This document shows, piece after piece, positions 36,231-46,257 of a stretch of DNA of 64,000 bases (the stretch's first letter is position 1; every line of letters begins with the position of its first letter). The notes beneath the pieces are model-generated. The model ran no database searches. It had not been told where the DNA came from and worked only from the letters and a program-made list of their open reading frames with translations. The position numbers and the translations under genes were made by a program. Where the stretch lies: assembly GCA_030549205.1 (NCBI GenBank), contig JAUKTV010000001.1:1984001-2048000 (forward strand), written 5' to 3'. This stretch comes from Apiosordaria backusii (Eukaryota; Ascomycota; Sordariomycetes; Sordariales; Lasiosphaeriaceae).

Positions 36231-37506
36231 ATGAAGCTTTCCGCGTTTTTAACATCGGCGCTGCTCGTCGCCGACGCGACAGTTCACGGGCTTGTCGCAC
36301 CACCAGTCGCAGAGATTGCACAGCATGAGCCAGTACGACACAGCGAGCGCGACACCCATTCTCATGATGAGAGTGAGCTGTGGAAACGAAGAGGCGGTGG
36401 TGGTGGAGGTGGGCGCGGTGGCGGCGGTGGTGGCTCATCATCATCGGGCTCGTCAGGGTCTTCGGGTTCCTCAGGTTCCTCCGGAGGCGGTGGTGGCAGT
36501 TCTGGGTAAGTACAGGTCTTGTTTTTTTTTTTTTCTTAAACTGGGAGAATGGCCTGATAGTTTCGGGCTCGGCTTTGGGTGATTCCAGAATCTTTTCCTA
36601 TTCTTCATCCTCATCGCCGTCATCGCGAGCTTCGGCCTGGTCATCCGTGTCGGCTACCCTGTCCAAGATTTCGAAATGGCTCTCAGGACTAGTGCCCCCG
36701 TCGTCTTCGCGTTCAAAACCGAAGCCGGCAGCTGAGTCTTCCGGATATTCCAGGTCTTCTGGGTCTTATAGGTCTTCAGGATCGCCAGGATCGTCAGGGT
36801 CTGGGTCTTCTTCCAATTCCTATTCTTCGGGCTCTTCCTACTGGGGCTCTTCGTCATCTTCTAGGTCTCTCATAATGATAATATTCCTCTTGCTGTTATG
36901 TCAACTCTACTAACGCACAATAATAGTGGAAGAGGCTCTTCGGGCTCTACATCAGGCGGCCGTACGACAACTGGAACTGGCCCAGCACCAGCATATGGCG
37001 GCGGCAGATACTACGGCGGCGGTGCCGCCGTTCCCTACCGGGCTGGTTCGCGATCACCTACTCGCTCCATCGCCCCCGTTTTGCTTGGTGCCAGTTTCCT
37101 CGCCTTCTGGCCTGGTTTGTGGTTGACTAGCGCATACCTGTACAACCACCCAAGGCCTTACACCTACTACAACGCTTCCAGCGAACAAAACGAGACGAAG
37201 CCTGTGACGTGTGCCTGCGCCGAGAACAGCGTTTGCGGCTGTGACGACAATGACGACAAGCAGTACATGAACGACTTGATCGGAAACGGAAGCTATGATG
37301 CCCTCAACAAGTCGGTTGTCAATGTCGCCAATGTGAACGGAACCAGCACGATTCTGATCAATGGAACGCTCCCTGACGGTACCACTGCTGCTGGCGGTAA
37401 CGAGGCCCCCGGCTCGGCTGCCGGTGACGGCCTTCGTATTCTCTTGGAGAACGCTGGGTGGTGGCCAGTGGTTGCTACCGTTTGCGCGGTTGTGTTTACT
37501 GCTTAA
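36231..37506 (+). CDS. secreted Ser/Gly-rich protein, likely GPI-anchored, conserved fungal family
   Basis: Three exons, 36231-36505, 36589-36864 and 36927-37506, give 376 residues. Introns: 83 bp (GTAAGT) and 62 bp (GTCTCT donor, CTAACG branch). The N-terminus MKLSAFLTSALLVADATVHG is a signal peptide. A Gly/Ser-rich low-complexity segment spans exons 1 and 2 and continues through the second splice into GRGSSGSTSGGRTTTG. The C-terminal domain has GGGRYYGGGAAVPYRAG, a hydrophobic stretch, VTCACAENSVCGCDDN with five cysteines, several N-x-S/T sites, and a final hydrophobic segment WWPVVATVCAVVFTA ending at the stop, typical of a GPI signal. I recall similar C-terminal domains in other ascomycetes under a DUF name I cannot state with certainty. 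A cell-surface location is inferred; the function is unknown. Confidence 0.75.
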
Positions 37507-38590
37507 GCGTTGTGCCAGGATAGATTTCGTTTGTTGTTTTGTACCATTCTTGTATCGGAACGTACGGGCAGATGGAAAGGGATATACCATTCGCTTCTTG
37601 TTGAATATGCTTTTTTCAGGCGTTTTTCAGGGCCATGCCAATACCCCGGGGAAGAGAAATAATGATTATGATTGTTGGTTTATTCGATGCACATAGTTGG
37701 ATGCGTAATGATAGATACGATGATATACACATATACCTAGTTCGCTTTGCAAAATATTATTCAGTCGCTACACTCAAGCTCCTTCAGTTAGCATGAATCA
37801 GCTCTTACTTTCCAACACACGCTGTGGACAAAGAGAAAGAGATTATGATTATTAGAGAGCCCATTACACACTCTTAACACCTCCCAACGCCCGATAGGAA
37901 CTACTAGAAAGAGGCGTTTCGACTTGAGTCGAATTTCTATTGAGCTTTCTGGCTTAGCCTATCTAGTATGGTCGTCCTTAGGGCCTGGCTACTATCTGTT
38001 AACTTACTGACTTGATGTCCTCGTTTAATGCCTTGTTCACAGCGTGGTATAAATATAGTACACCAGCAGACACTCACCCGTACACTCAATCATTGATCGA
38101 GGAAACTTTCCCTACGAATCTTAACTCATTAAACACTTCCAAATGCAACATTCCAATGCGTGTGTTGGCACTTGATTATTTAAGCCCAGAACTGTCCTAG
38201 CACGAAAGTGAGACAGCGCGACAATGTATGAGATGCTTGGTCATATCCGCCGAAGTAATAGGTTAACCCTGTACTATTCATGTACATCAGCTCTCTCTCA
38301 ACGAACTTTGAAAGAAGGGGCCCAATTTATTGGCAATGAAGGTCTCTTCCTGCTCTCAACGCTCTCAAAGAAATGCCAAAAATAATACGTGTTGACAAGA
38401 ACATTCGGCATGCTATTACTCCCTAACTACCTGAACTGCCCTGGGTATACCAACACACTCATCTCATAGACATTACATATCCCGTTATCTCATCAACCCC
38501 CATTCCTCCATTATTACGTATTATCACCACCTTTCTTACCCACCTGTCCCATCCCCTTCCTGTTCTGATTATACACATCATCACCACCCC
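37507..38590. other. convergent 3' flanks
   Basis: About 1.1 kb between the stop codons of the secreted-protein gene (+) and ISC1 (-). No supported gene. Confidence 0.5.
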
Positions 38591-40289
38591 CTACCACCCC
38601 CGTTCCTCCCCCTCCCCTCCCGCAGTCGGCGGCGGCACCCCACCCCCAGCACTAGCCTTAGCATTCATAACCTCCCACTCAAACTCCCTCAGCGCCCCCA
38701 GCTCGCTCCTAAAAAACAGCAAGCTCATCAATCCATCCACCGTCCCCGCCACCAGACTCAAACTGCTCACCAGCACCAATACAAAAGCCACATAATTTGC
38801 CGGCGACCACCACACCCCTACCAAGCAGCCTACCAGCACCATCAGTGAGCCAAAAAAGTGCCACCCGCGCCACTTCTTTTGCTTTTCTTCCCTGGCTCTG
38901 TACTTTTGGATCTCTTGGAGAATGAAATCGTAGGCTGAAATGGGCAGCTGGTGGTGGCCGGAGCTAAGAAAGGACAGCAGCTGGGCGTCGTAGGAGGAGT
39001 TGTCCCGGATGGAGGAGGGGGTGGGGGATTGGAGGTAGGTGCCGTCTTGGACGTGCTTGTCGTCGATGTCGGGGATTGTGTCGTCGTCTTTTTGTTGTTG
39101 CTGTTGGGATGACTGTAGTTTTGGGGGGGCTTTGAGAATGAGAGAGTCGTCCCCGTTGGCGGCGCTGTTGCCGTTTGAGGCTGTTTTGAGGGGTTTGGAG
39201 GTGGAGGATGGTGATGATGATGATGATAATGGATGGAAGGCGAGGGTTGCCTCGACGGCAAAGTGGTCGCTGAGGGAGCAGCCTAGTTCTGGGTGGCGCA
39301 TCATCATGCCTACGCGGGCGGTTTTGACTACCCAGCCGCCGTTGAGGGAGGGGATGTCGCCTGAGCCGGCGAAGATGTAGTCGAGGCGTTTGCCGCGGCG
39401 GTCTAGGGGGGTGTTAGCGGGTTGGTGGTATTTAAGAGATTCGGATAAGAGGGGACATACCAATAGTATCGGGAGGGATGGTAACAGCAGGCTTTCCTGG
39501 GCCGAGGAGCTTTTGTTGCTCCTTGGTCCACCTCCATGTACAATAGGGGCCATCTGAAGCAGCACCATTCTCCTCGATGTTGAATTCTGCGGTGGGTATT
39601 GGGCGACGACGGGCCTTCTCAGCCGGGTGGTCTGCTGGCCCGAGGGAGCTGTCCGGGTGCAAAACCCTCCAGACATCGCGCACGGGTGTGTTGGCAGTGA
39701 CGAGTTGATGCTCAAGTGACATGGGAATCATGTTGAAGTCACCACAGCCCAGCACCAAATGACCACGCTCAGCGGCGCCGCGAAGCAGTTTTGATATCTC
39801 CCATGACTGCGCCAGCCTCTGAGCGAGGTATGAGTCGTCAGGCTGCCCGCCCTCGTATGGCGAGTGAGTGTGAGTGCAAAAGACTTCTATCACCTGCTTC
39901 GCAGCTGGTCCATAACGGATCTTTGCACATGCAACCCCTTTTCCAACATACCAGTCTCCACGCCAGAAAGCTGTCGGACGGCCGTTCAGGGGATAGCGAA
40001 ACAGAGTGCTCTCCTCGATGGGCCATTTTGAGAGGATGGCGAGCCCGCCACCAAAGGGGCCACTGAAGTAAAACTTTCCATAGGGAAGGATGAAGCGCGT
40101 TTCGCGTCGTATGGCCTTGTAGTCTTCCTGAGTGAAGCACTCCTGTAAAGCGACAATATGCGGTGAGGGGTCTGCTATCGCAAGTTGACGTCCGATTTCG
40201 GAGAGGCGTTCATTTCGAAGTTTGGAGATGTATTTGAGGCCCCAGCAATTGAGCGTCACGATGTTGAGTTCTGTTGGTAGCTCCTCCAT
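38591..40289 (-). CDS. ISC1: inositol phosphosphingolipid phospholipase C Isc1 (neutral sphingomyelinase family)
   Basis: Hydrolyses complex sphingolipids to phytoceramide at ER and mitochondrial membranes in yeast. Exons 40289-39461 and 39402-38591; 58-bp intron with GTATGT donor and CGCTAAC branch joins PDTI to DRRGKRLDYIF. 546 residues. Endonuclease/exonuclease/phosphatase fold motifs in order: VTLNCWGLKYISKLRNER, ALQECF (metal-binding Glu), CTHTHSPYE, LGCGDFNMIP, RLDYIF, and GCSLSDHFAVEATLAF (catalytic Asp-His). Two C-terminal membrane helices (WHFFGSLMVLVGCLVGVWW and YVAFVLVLVSSLSLVAGTV) match the family. A Gln run and acidic linker sit between the catalytic and membrane parts. Divergent from SWD3. 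Confidence 0.93.
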
Positions 40290-40815
40290 GATCCTTCAAA
40301 AATGGTGGTGTATTTTGTATCAGATCGTGTTTGGTTGCTTCGTGTTTCCTGGCAAGAAGCTGATCAAATCTCATGGAAGATCAGGGTCTTACATATATCT
40401 CAAATAGATGAACCCCTCACGACATGTATAAAACCCTTAATATGAAGCAGATATGTTTGATGAAGAGGAGAGCTTCAAGCAACCACCAACGTCCAATGGC
40501 GCCCATGAAACTCTGGGTTTCCCTGCCGTGTCTCTTCAGTCCTTTCCTTTGCGCTAAACTCAAACGGTGCTGGTTATGTGCACCTGAAATAATCCTTGGC
40601 CAACGATCTAGGTAGAATTGGCCAATGGCAGGCAGCACCGTGCGGAAGCCGATCCGGCCCAGATTTAGCGCGTGCGAACCCCTGTCACGTCCCGTCAGCT
40701 GCAACGTTCAGCGCAGCCAGTGATCAGCTTCGCGACTGGGAAACTTTTCCGGCAGGCAGGCCGTCGGATCTCCCTTGAACCAGTTCGTCGCCGAAACAAA
40801 ACACTGCAGCAAAGC
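40290..40815. promoter_or_regulatory. divergent promoter ISC1 / SWD3
   Basis: 526 bp between start codons, CT/CG-rich toward SWD3. No motif called. Confidence 0.5.
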
Positions 40816-42525
40816 ATGTCGGCGTTCGAGTCTACAACGGCGACGCCTTTTCTGGGACCACCTTCAAAAAGAAGACGAGTAGACGACGACAGCATGGACT
40901 CTACACCACGGTACGGCTCGCCGAGCAACCTTGATGGTACACGCGACAGCACCCCACCCCACGATACCAGCCTCGTCGAGCAAACCCAGGGCCTTTCAAT
41001 ACGTCGCGAACGGACATACAGAGCCTCTCGCAGCCAAAGCAGAGAAAGATATCGTTCGCGATCACGAACTTCCTCTGATGGCTCCAGGTCAAGATCCCGG
41101 TCCCAATCACGATCGAGATCAAGGTCAATATCCAGGTCCAGGTCGAGGTCCCGCTCCCCAACACCATACTCAAGATCAGAATCACGCTCCCAATCACGCT
41201 CCCAATCTATATCCCGCTCCCAATCCGTGCAGCACACTCCTCCATCACTCCACCGCCCTCCCATCCGACCGAACTACCAACCGCACCTCTGCCTCAGGGG
41301 GCACATGAAAGCCATCTCCCAAGTGCGCATTTCCCCCGACAGGCGCTGGATCGCCTCCGCTTCGGCCGATGCCACAGTCAAAATATGGGACGCCTCTACA
41401 GGCGAGTGCTTAGACACTATTGTCGGGCACATGGCTGGCATTTCTTGTCTGGCCTGGGCACCAGACAGCAACACTATCGCTACGGGGTCCGACGACAAAG
41501 CTATTAGATTATGGGACAGGTTAACAGGAAACCCGGCGCATGCTGCACATTCTACACCGGATGCAACTGGGAAAGAGTACAGAGGATCGTCGACGATACG
41601 AGGGGGGAGAACTGGTAACGGACCGTTACTCGGGCACCACAACTATGTTTACTGCCTGGCTTTCTCGCCAAAAGGTAACATTTTGGCGAGCGGGAGCTAT
41701 GATGAGGCGGTCTTCTTGTGGGATGTCAGAGCGGGAAGGGTGATGAGGAGCTTGCCCGCGCACAGCGATCCAGTGAGCGGGATTGGATTCTGTAATGATG
41801 GGACGTTGGTGGTGAGCTGCAGCACAGACGGTTTGATGTGAGTGTTTCTGCCCGAAGATGGTCCATTTTTTTTGATGGGTAACTAACAATCGCGTGTTTG
41901 TCACAGTCGGATATGGGACACATCTACCGGGCAGTGTCTCAGAACCCTCGTCCACGAAGACAACCCTGCCGTCACCAACGTTTGTTTCAGCCCCAACGGG
42001 AGGTTCGTGCTGGCCTTCAACCTCGACAACTCGATCCGGCTCTGGGATTACGTATCCGGGTCCGTCAAGAAGACGTATCAAGGTCACAAGAACAAAGGAT
42101 TTTCTATTGGGGGGTGTTTCGGCGCTCTTACCTACGCCGATGATGGATATGAGCCAGACGAAGACGACAAGCCGCAACCGTTCATAGTCTGTGCTAGTGA
42201 GGATGGTGATATTGTCATGTGGGATGTTGTGGACAAGAAAATTATACAGAGGATTACCAGAGCGCACGATGGGGTGTGCTTTTGGGTGGATGTGAACGGG
42301 AAGACGATGGTCAGCTGCGGACAGGACAACACTATCAAGGTGTTTAGACATCAGCCAAGTCGGCAGCTTGAGGCCCAGCCAAATGGCACCACACCAAATG
42401 GGGTGAATGGCCATGCAGAGGAAAATGGGGTTGCCCCAGACGACAGCGATGCAATGGCTGTCGATATGGATATGGAACTGCAGCGGCAGATCGAGGGTGA
42501 ACTTGTCAAAGAGGAACAGATTTAA
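40816..42525 (+). CDS. SWD3: WDR5/Swd3-like WD40 protein with Arg/Ser-rich N-terminus
   Basis: Exons 40816-41837 and 41907-42525; the 69-bp intron (GTGAGT donor, AACTAAC branch) joins STDGL to IRIWDTSTGQCLRTLV. 546 residues. From about residue 157 there are seven WD repeats with the WDR5 signature: LRGHMKAISQVRISPDRRWI, ATVKIWDASTGECL, DDKAIRLWD, HNYVYCLAFSPKGNILASGS, YDEAVFLWDVRAGRVMRSLP, AHSDPVSGIGF and a last blade ending NTIKVF. WDR5/Swd3 is the Set1/COMPASS subunit that contacts the methyltransferase and Swd1. Residues 65-137 are an SR-type tract of dozens of R-S dipeptides. The start chosen (MSAFESTT, context AAGCATG) is the first ATG that avoids a non-protein-like 48-codon upstream extension. 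Human WDR5 and yeast Swd3 lack this extension. Confidence 0.88.
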
Positions 42526-42847
42526 AGACCAATTAATGCCCAGGATACCCGTCCCAGAATATTTTCTGGTGGCTCCCGAACACCTTGTTATGCCCCCGGG
42601 GGTGTTTGTGCTCTTTCACAAGGCGAATGCTCTTGCGATGCAGGTGTGAAACTGCCTTCTGCCTGCGCTTTTTAAAGTGCCTCTTGGAGCTAGCAATGCG
42701 GCAAGCAGAACTCTCTACTCTCTGTAGGTTGTGCAGTTGACATCCAGATGCCTAATAGGCTTCACCTTCTCCTTTCATCTCTCGCGGCTCGGCGCAGTGG
42801 TTTGGTTTGCCTTGAATCTCTGTTCTTTCACAGTCCCGTTTGCCCTT
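42526..42847. other. convergent 3' flanks SWD3 / PCC1
   Basis: 322 bp between the two stop codons; nothing else supported. Confidence 0.5.
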
Positions 42848-43252
42848 TCAACCGGTCTTTTCCTGTGTCTTTCTAGCCTCTATCGCATCGACATCTAACT
42901 GCTCCATCACTTCCAATACCAATGCTAGGCTGTCAAAGAACGAGTTGACAGCTACTCGTAACATTCGGTTCGTTGTCGCCTTGTACTGGACCTTGAGCGT
43001 CGAGTCGACGGCAGAAAGCTCCCTTTGAACAAGCGCTGATAGTTCCTTGTCTACTCGGAGTGCCTGGAGCGCAACATTGGCAAGTCTTGCATCGGGAAAT
43101 GGGACGTCGAGTGTTCTGTGGAAGCAAGCAAGAAAGTTGCGATTGATTAGCGGCGGGGTAATTTCTTAGATTGCGCTCATCTTGTCGAAACCAAACAATA
43201 TGGAAAACACATACAAAGAGCAGGGATAGGTTAATGGTGAGTCGGTCGCCAT
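42848..43252 (-). CDS. PCC1: EKC/KEOPS complex subunit Pcc1
   Basis: Two exons, 43252-43215 and 43115-42848, with a 99-bp intron (GTATGT donor, CCACAG acceptor), give 101 residues. The product reads YPCSLTLDVPFPDARLANVA, then ALRVDKELS, YKATTNRMLRVAVNSFFDSL and ALVLEVMEQLDV, the dimeric Pcc1 fold pattern in full. Pcc1 is the small dimerisation subunit of KEOPS, which makes t6A37 on ANN-decoding tRNAs and is also linked to telomere maintenance and transcription in yeast. No single open frame shows this gene; it appears only after splicing the 38-nt first exon. Divergent from CDC14. Confidence 0.9.
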
Positions 43253-44098
43253 GGCTGCTATTTTCTGTTTTGTTTCTCGACGAGGAGAACTAACGAACTG
43301 TAAAAGTCGTCAAGGGGGAAAGCTACTGCCTGTGACGGATGACGATGGGCATTCCAGAGCCAAACCGGCGCGGTGCTACAGATAGTGGGGCAGTTTGGGG
43401 CGATAAGATACCTAGGAATGCCAACAGTGTGGGTGGGCTTGGCGGGCGGTCGTGAATACCCCTGCCTTACCTAGCGAGCTTAACTGTAACTGGGAAGGAA
43501 GCTTGGGCTGGTTGTCGTGGTGACGGGAGTCCAGAAACTAGGCAGGGGGAGCTGATTGGTCCACGACGACACAGCGACCCAATTTTGCCTTGTTGTGGAG
43601 CGAGTCCCCTGGAGACGAGACCCCATGCAATGGGTTGGAATAACAAAGGTCAAAAACACTTGGTCGCGGACTCCTGTTGATAAAACCTCGCCCGCAAAAA
43701 TAGGCTGCCCACATGCTCTCCTTCCCAATTGCATACAGCATCATCGTCACTGCTTTGCGCCGCCGGCCTTTGGTCTGAAAAGTGTCAAGGTCTCTCCTAG
43801 GACAGGAGGCTCCGCGCGCATCGTCGTCCCCAGTCGTTGTTGACATCATCTCCCCAGCCACCTCAACACAAAGACCGGTTTTGCGCGTCTACACCGACTC
43901 GACGGCACCTGCCTCCCTTACCTTTTCCCCGCGCTGCGCCAAAAAAAAAAACGACTTTTAAGAAACCAGCATCATTCGGAAAGCAGCACCTTGAATCTGC
44001 ATCGCCGAACAAAAAGCCACACGGGTACATGCACACGCGCGCATTCGCACCTTCTGAGTATCCCACGACACTCGTCCACAGCGACGAGCCACGACGAG
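43253..44098. promoter_or_regulatory. divergent promoter PCC1 / CDC14
   Basis: 846 bp; the right half is the C/A-rich leader of CDC14 with an A11 run at about 43945-43955. No supported gene. Confidence 0.45.
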
Positions 44099-46257
44099 AT
44101 GGCACCTTCTTCCCGCTACGCCAGTAATATGGGGCAGATTATCGAGTATATCCCAGGTATGTTCAATGTCGCCAATGGCTTGTTTTCGCTCCACACTCGC
44201 CTTGTTTGTATCTTTTTGCCGCCGGGTTATGGAGTCTCGTTATTTTCAGCACCGTCGCCGCAGACTTGTCAAATATTCATTGCCTGTCCCGGGCTACCCG
44301 ATCACCTGGCTGACAATTGCAAAAGACCGTTTATATCTCGCCGCCTATACCGAGACTCCCGATGCCAACACGCTGTTCCCCTACCCCGACCCCGCTCCTC
44401 GGTCTCCTAGGAAGCGATCGCAACGGAACGTCGAAGAACCGACGCCGGCTCAGAACTACAAGCAACCTTTCTATTTCACAGTAGACGATACTCTCCTCTA
44501 CAACGCCTTCCATCACGACTTTGGCCCGCTTCACATCGGACACCTCTACCGCTTTGCGCTGCAGTTCCACGAGATTCTTGGGGCAAAGGAGAACAAGGAC
44601 AGGCCTATTGTCTTTTGGAGCAGAGCCGATCCTCGCAGTATGTTTGGTATTCTGTCTCCTCTTTCTTCGCAATGCTAACCCAACTGAACTAGGCCGCGCC
44701 AATGCCTCCTGCCTGCTTGCCTGCTACATGGTCTTGATCCAGTCATGGCCCCCACATTTGGCCCTGGCGCCTGTCGCCCAAGTCGATCCTCCCCTGATGC
44801 CCTTCAGAGATGCCGGTTATAGTCAGGCGGACTATGGCATCACTATTCAGGACGTTGTCTATGGTGTATGGAAGGCCAAGGAGGAGCGCTGCTGTGTCCT
44901 TGAGAATTTTGATTTGGACGAGTACGAGAAGTTTGAGCGGGTGGAGCACGGTGACTTCAACTGGATCTCGCCCAGCTTCCTTGCCTTCGCTTCCCCACAG
45001 ACTGCCGAGGTGGCCAAGACGCCAGAAGGCACCGAAGGATGGGAATTACTTCCAAAGAACCTTGCTCAGATCGAGGCGGATGCCTTCATCAACCAGCCCC
45101 TCCGCAATGTGTTGACGCACTTCACCGAGAGGAATATCGGCCTTGTAGTCCGTCTCAACTCTGTATTGTACAATGCCTCCTACTTTGAGGCTCTGGGTAT
45201 TCAGCACATCGACATGATCTTCGAGGACGGCACCTGCCCACCATTGTCAACGGTGCGCAAGTTCATCCGCTTGGCTCATGAGATGATCACCGTCAGGAAG
45301 AAGGGTATTGCCGTCCACTGCAAGGCTGGTCTTGGTCGGACGGGCTGCTTGATCGGCGCCTACCTGATCTACAGATACGGCTTCACCGCCAACGAGGTCA
45401 TTGCCTACATGCGCTTCATGCGCCCCGGTATGGTTGTTGGCCCCCAGCAGCACTGGCTTCATCTGAACCAGGGTGTCTTCCGGGAATGGTGGCTCGAGGA
45501 GCGCATTGAGAGAAAGCTTCGCAAGGAGATGGCCGCCAACGCGGCCAAGGGGGTTCCCAGCACCCCCAACCGTGCGGTGCAAAAGGTTGCTCGTAGTGCG
45601 AGCAAGAATGGCACCTCGACCCCTCCCAACAGGGCAACAGGGCGCACACCACTCGGCGAGATGGATCAAGTAGACAATGCCCAGGACAACAAGGAGGATT
45701 ATCTTCCGGCTCCAACACCAGGTCAACCAAGGAAGACTGCCCGCGCTGGCACCGACCGTCACCACCCCTACACCCGCAACGGCAACGTCGTCGCTACTGT
45801 CGAGGAGGAGCGCGCCATGGCGGAAACACAAACAGAAATCATCTCAATGCACCGGACGTCGCAGGGCAACGAGTCAGATGAGGAGTGGCACCTCCGGATG
45901 CGCTCTCATCGCAAGGCCTCGGCATCCATGTCTCCAGACCGTCGCACCAGCGAGCGCGCCGTTAGCCAGCAGACCACCACTACCACGACAACCGTCTATC
46001 AAGTCGTCGACAACGATGCTTCCAACGATATTGAGAATATCGGCACCGCAGCAGCCAGAACTAAGTCTTACGAGCAAGCCCAGCGAGCTAGTTCCGCGTC
46101 TGGGGTTCTGACCAAGGTTCGAGGAGGCAACAGCAGTCCCAAAAGACAAGGCGCCGTGGCTCCTACCGGCGTTCGCAAGACGAGCGGGCGGGTGGGCAGC
46201 GCAAGCCATGTTTCTCCTGTGGCGACGCAGAGGAAGATTAGTGCTGGGCTTCAATAG
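44099..46257 (+). CDS. CDC14: dual-specificity protein phosphatase Cdc14
   Basis: Dephosphorylates CDK sites at mitotic exit and in cytokinesis. Exons 44099-44156, 44326-44637 and 44693-46257; introns 169 and 55 bp (GTATGT and GTATGT donors). 644 residues. Splices join EYIP to DRLYLAAYTETP, and WSRADPRS to RANASCLLACYMVL. The N-terminal DSP-like domain is followed by the catalytic domain with FNWISPSFLAFASPQ and the signature HCKAGLGRTGCLIGAYLI; the nucleophilic Cys is at about residue 333. The C-terminal ~280 residues are disordered, Ser/Thr/Pro and Arg-rich, as in other fungal Cdc14. Start context is CGAGATGGCACC. Confidence 0.96.

Noticed and set aside
44521..44692. CDC14 starting at an ATG inside exon 2 with the intron read through
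   Set aside because: The upstream exons splice in frame to the conserved N-terminus DRLYLAAYTETP, so the 44521 start is false.
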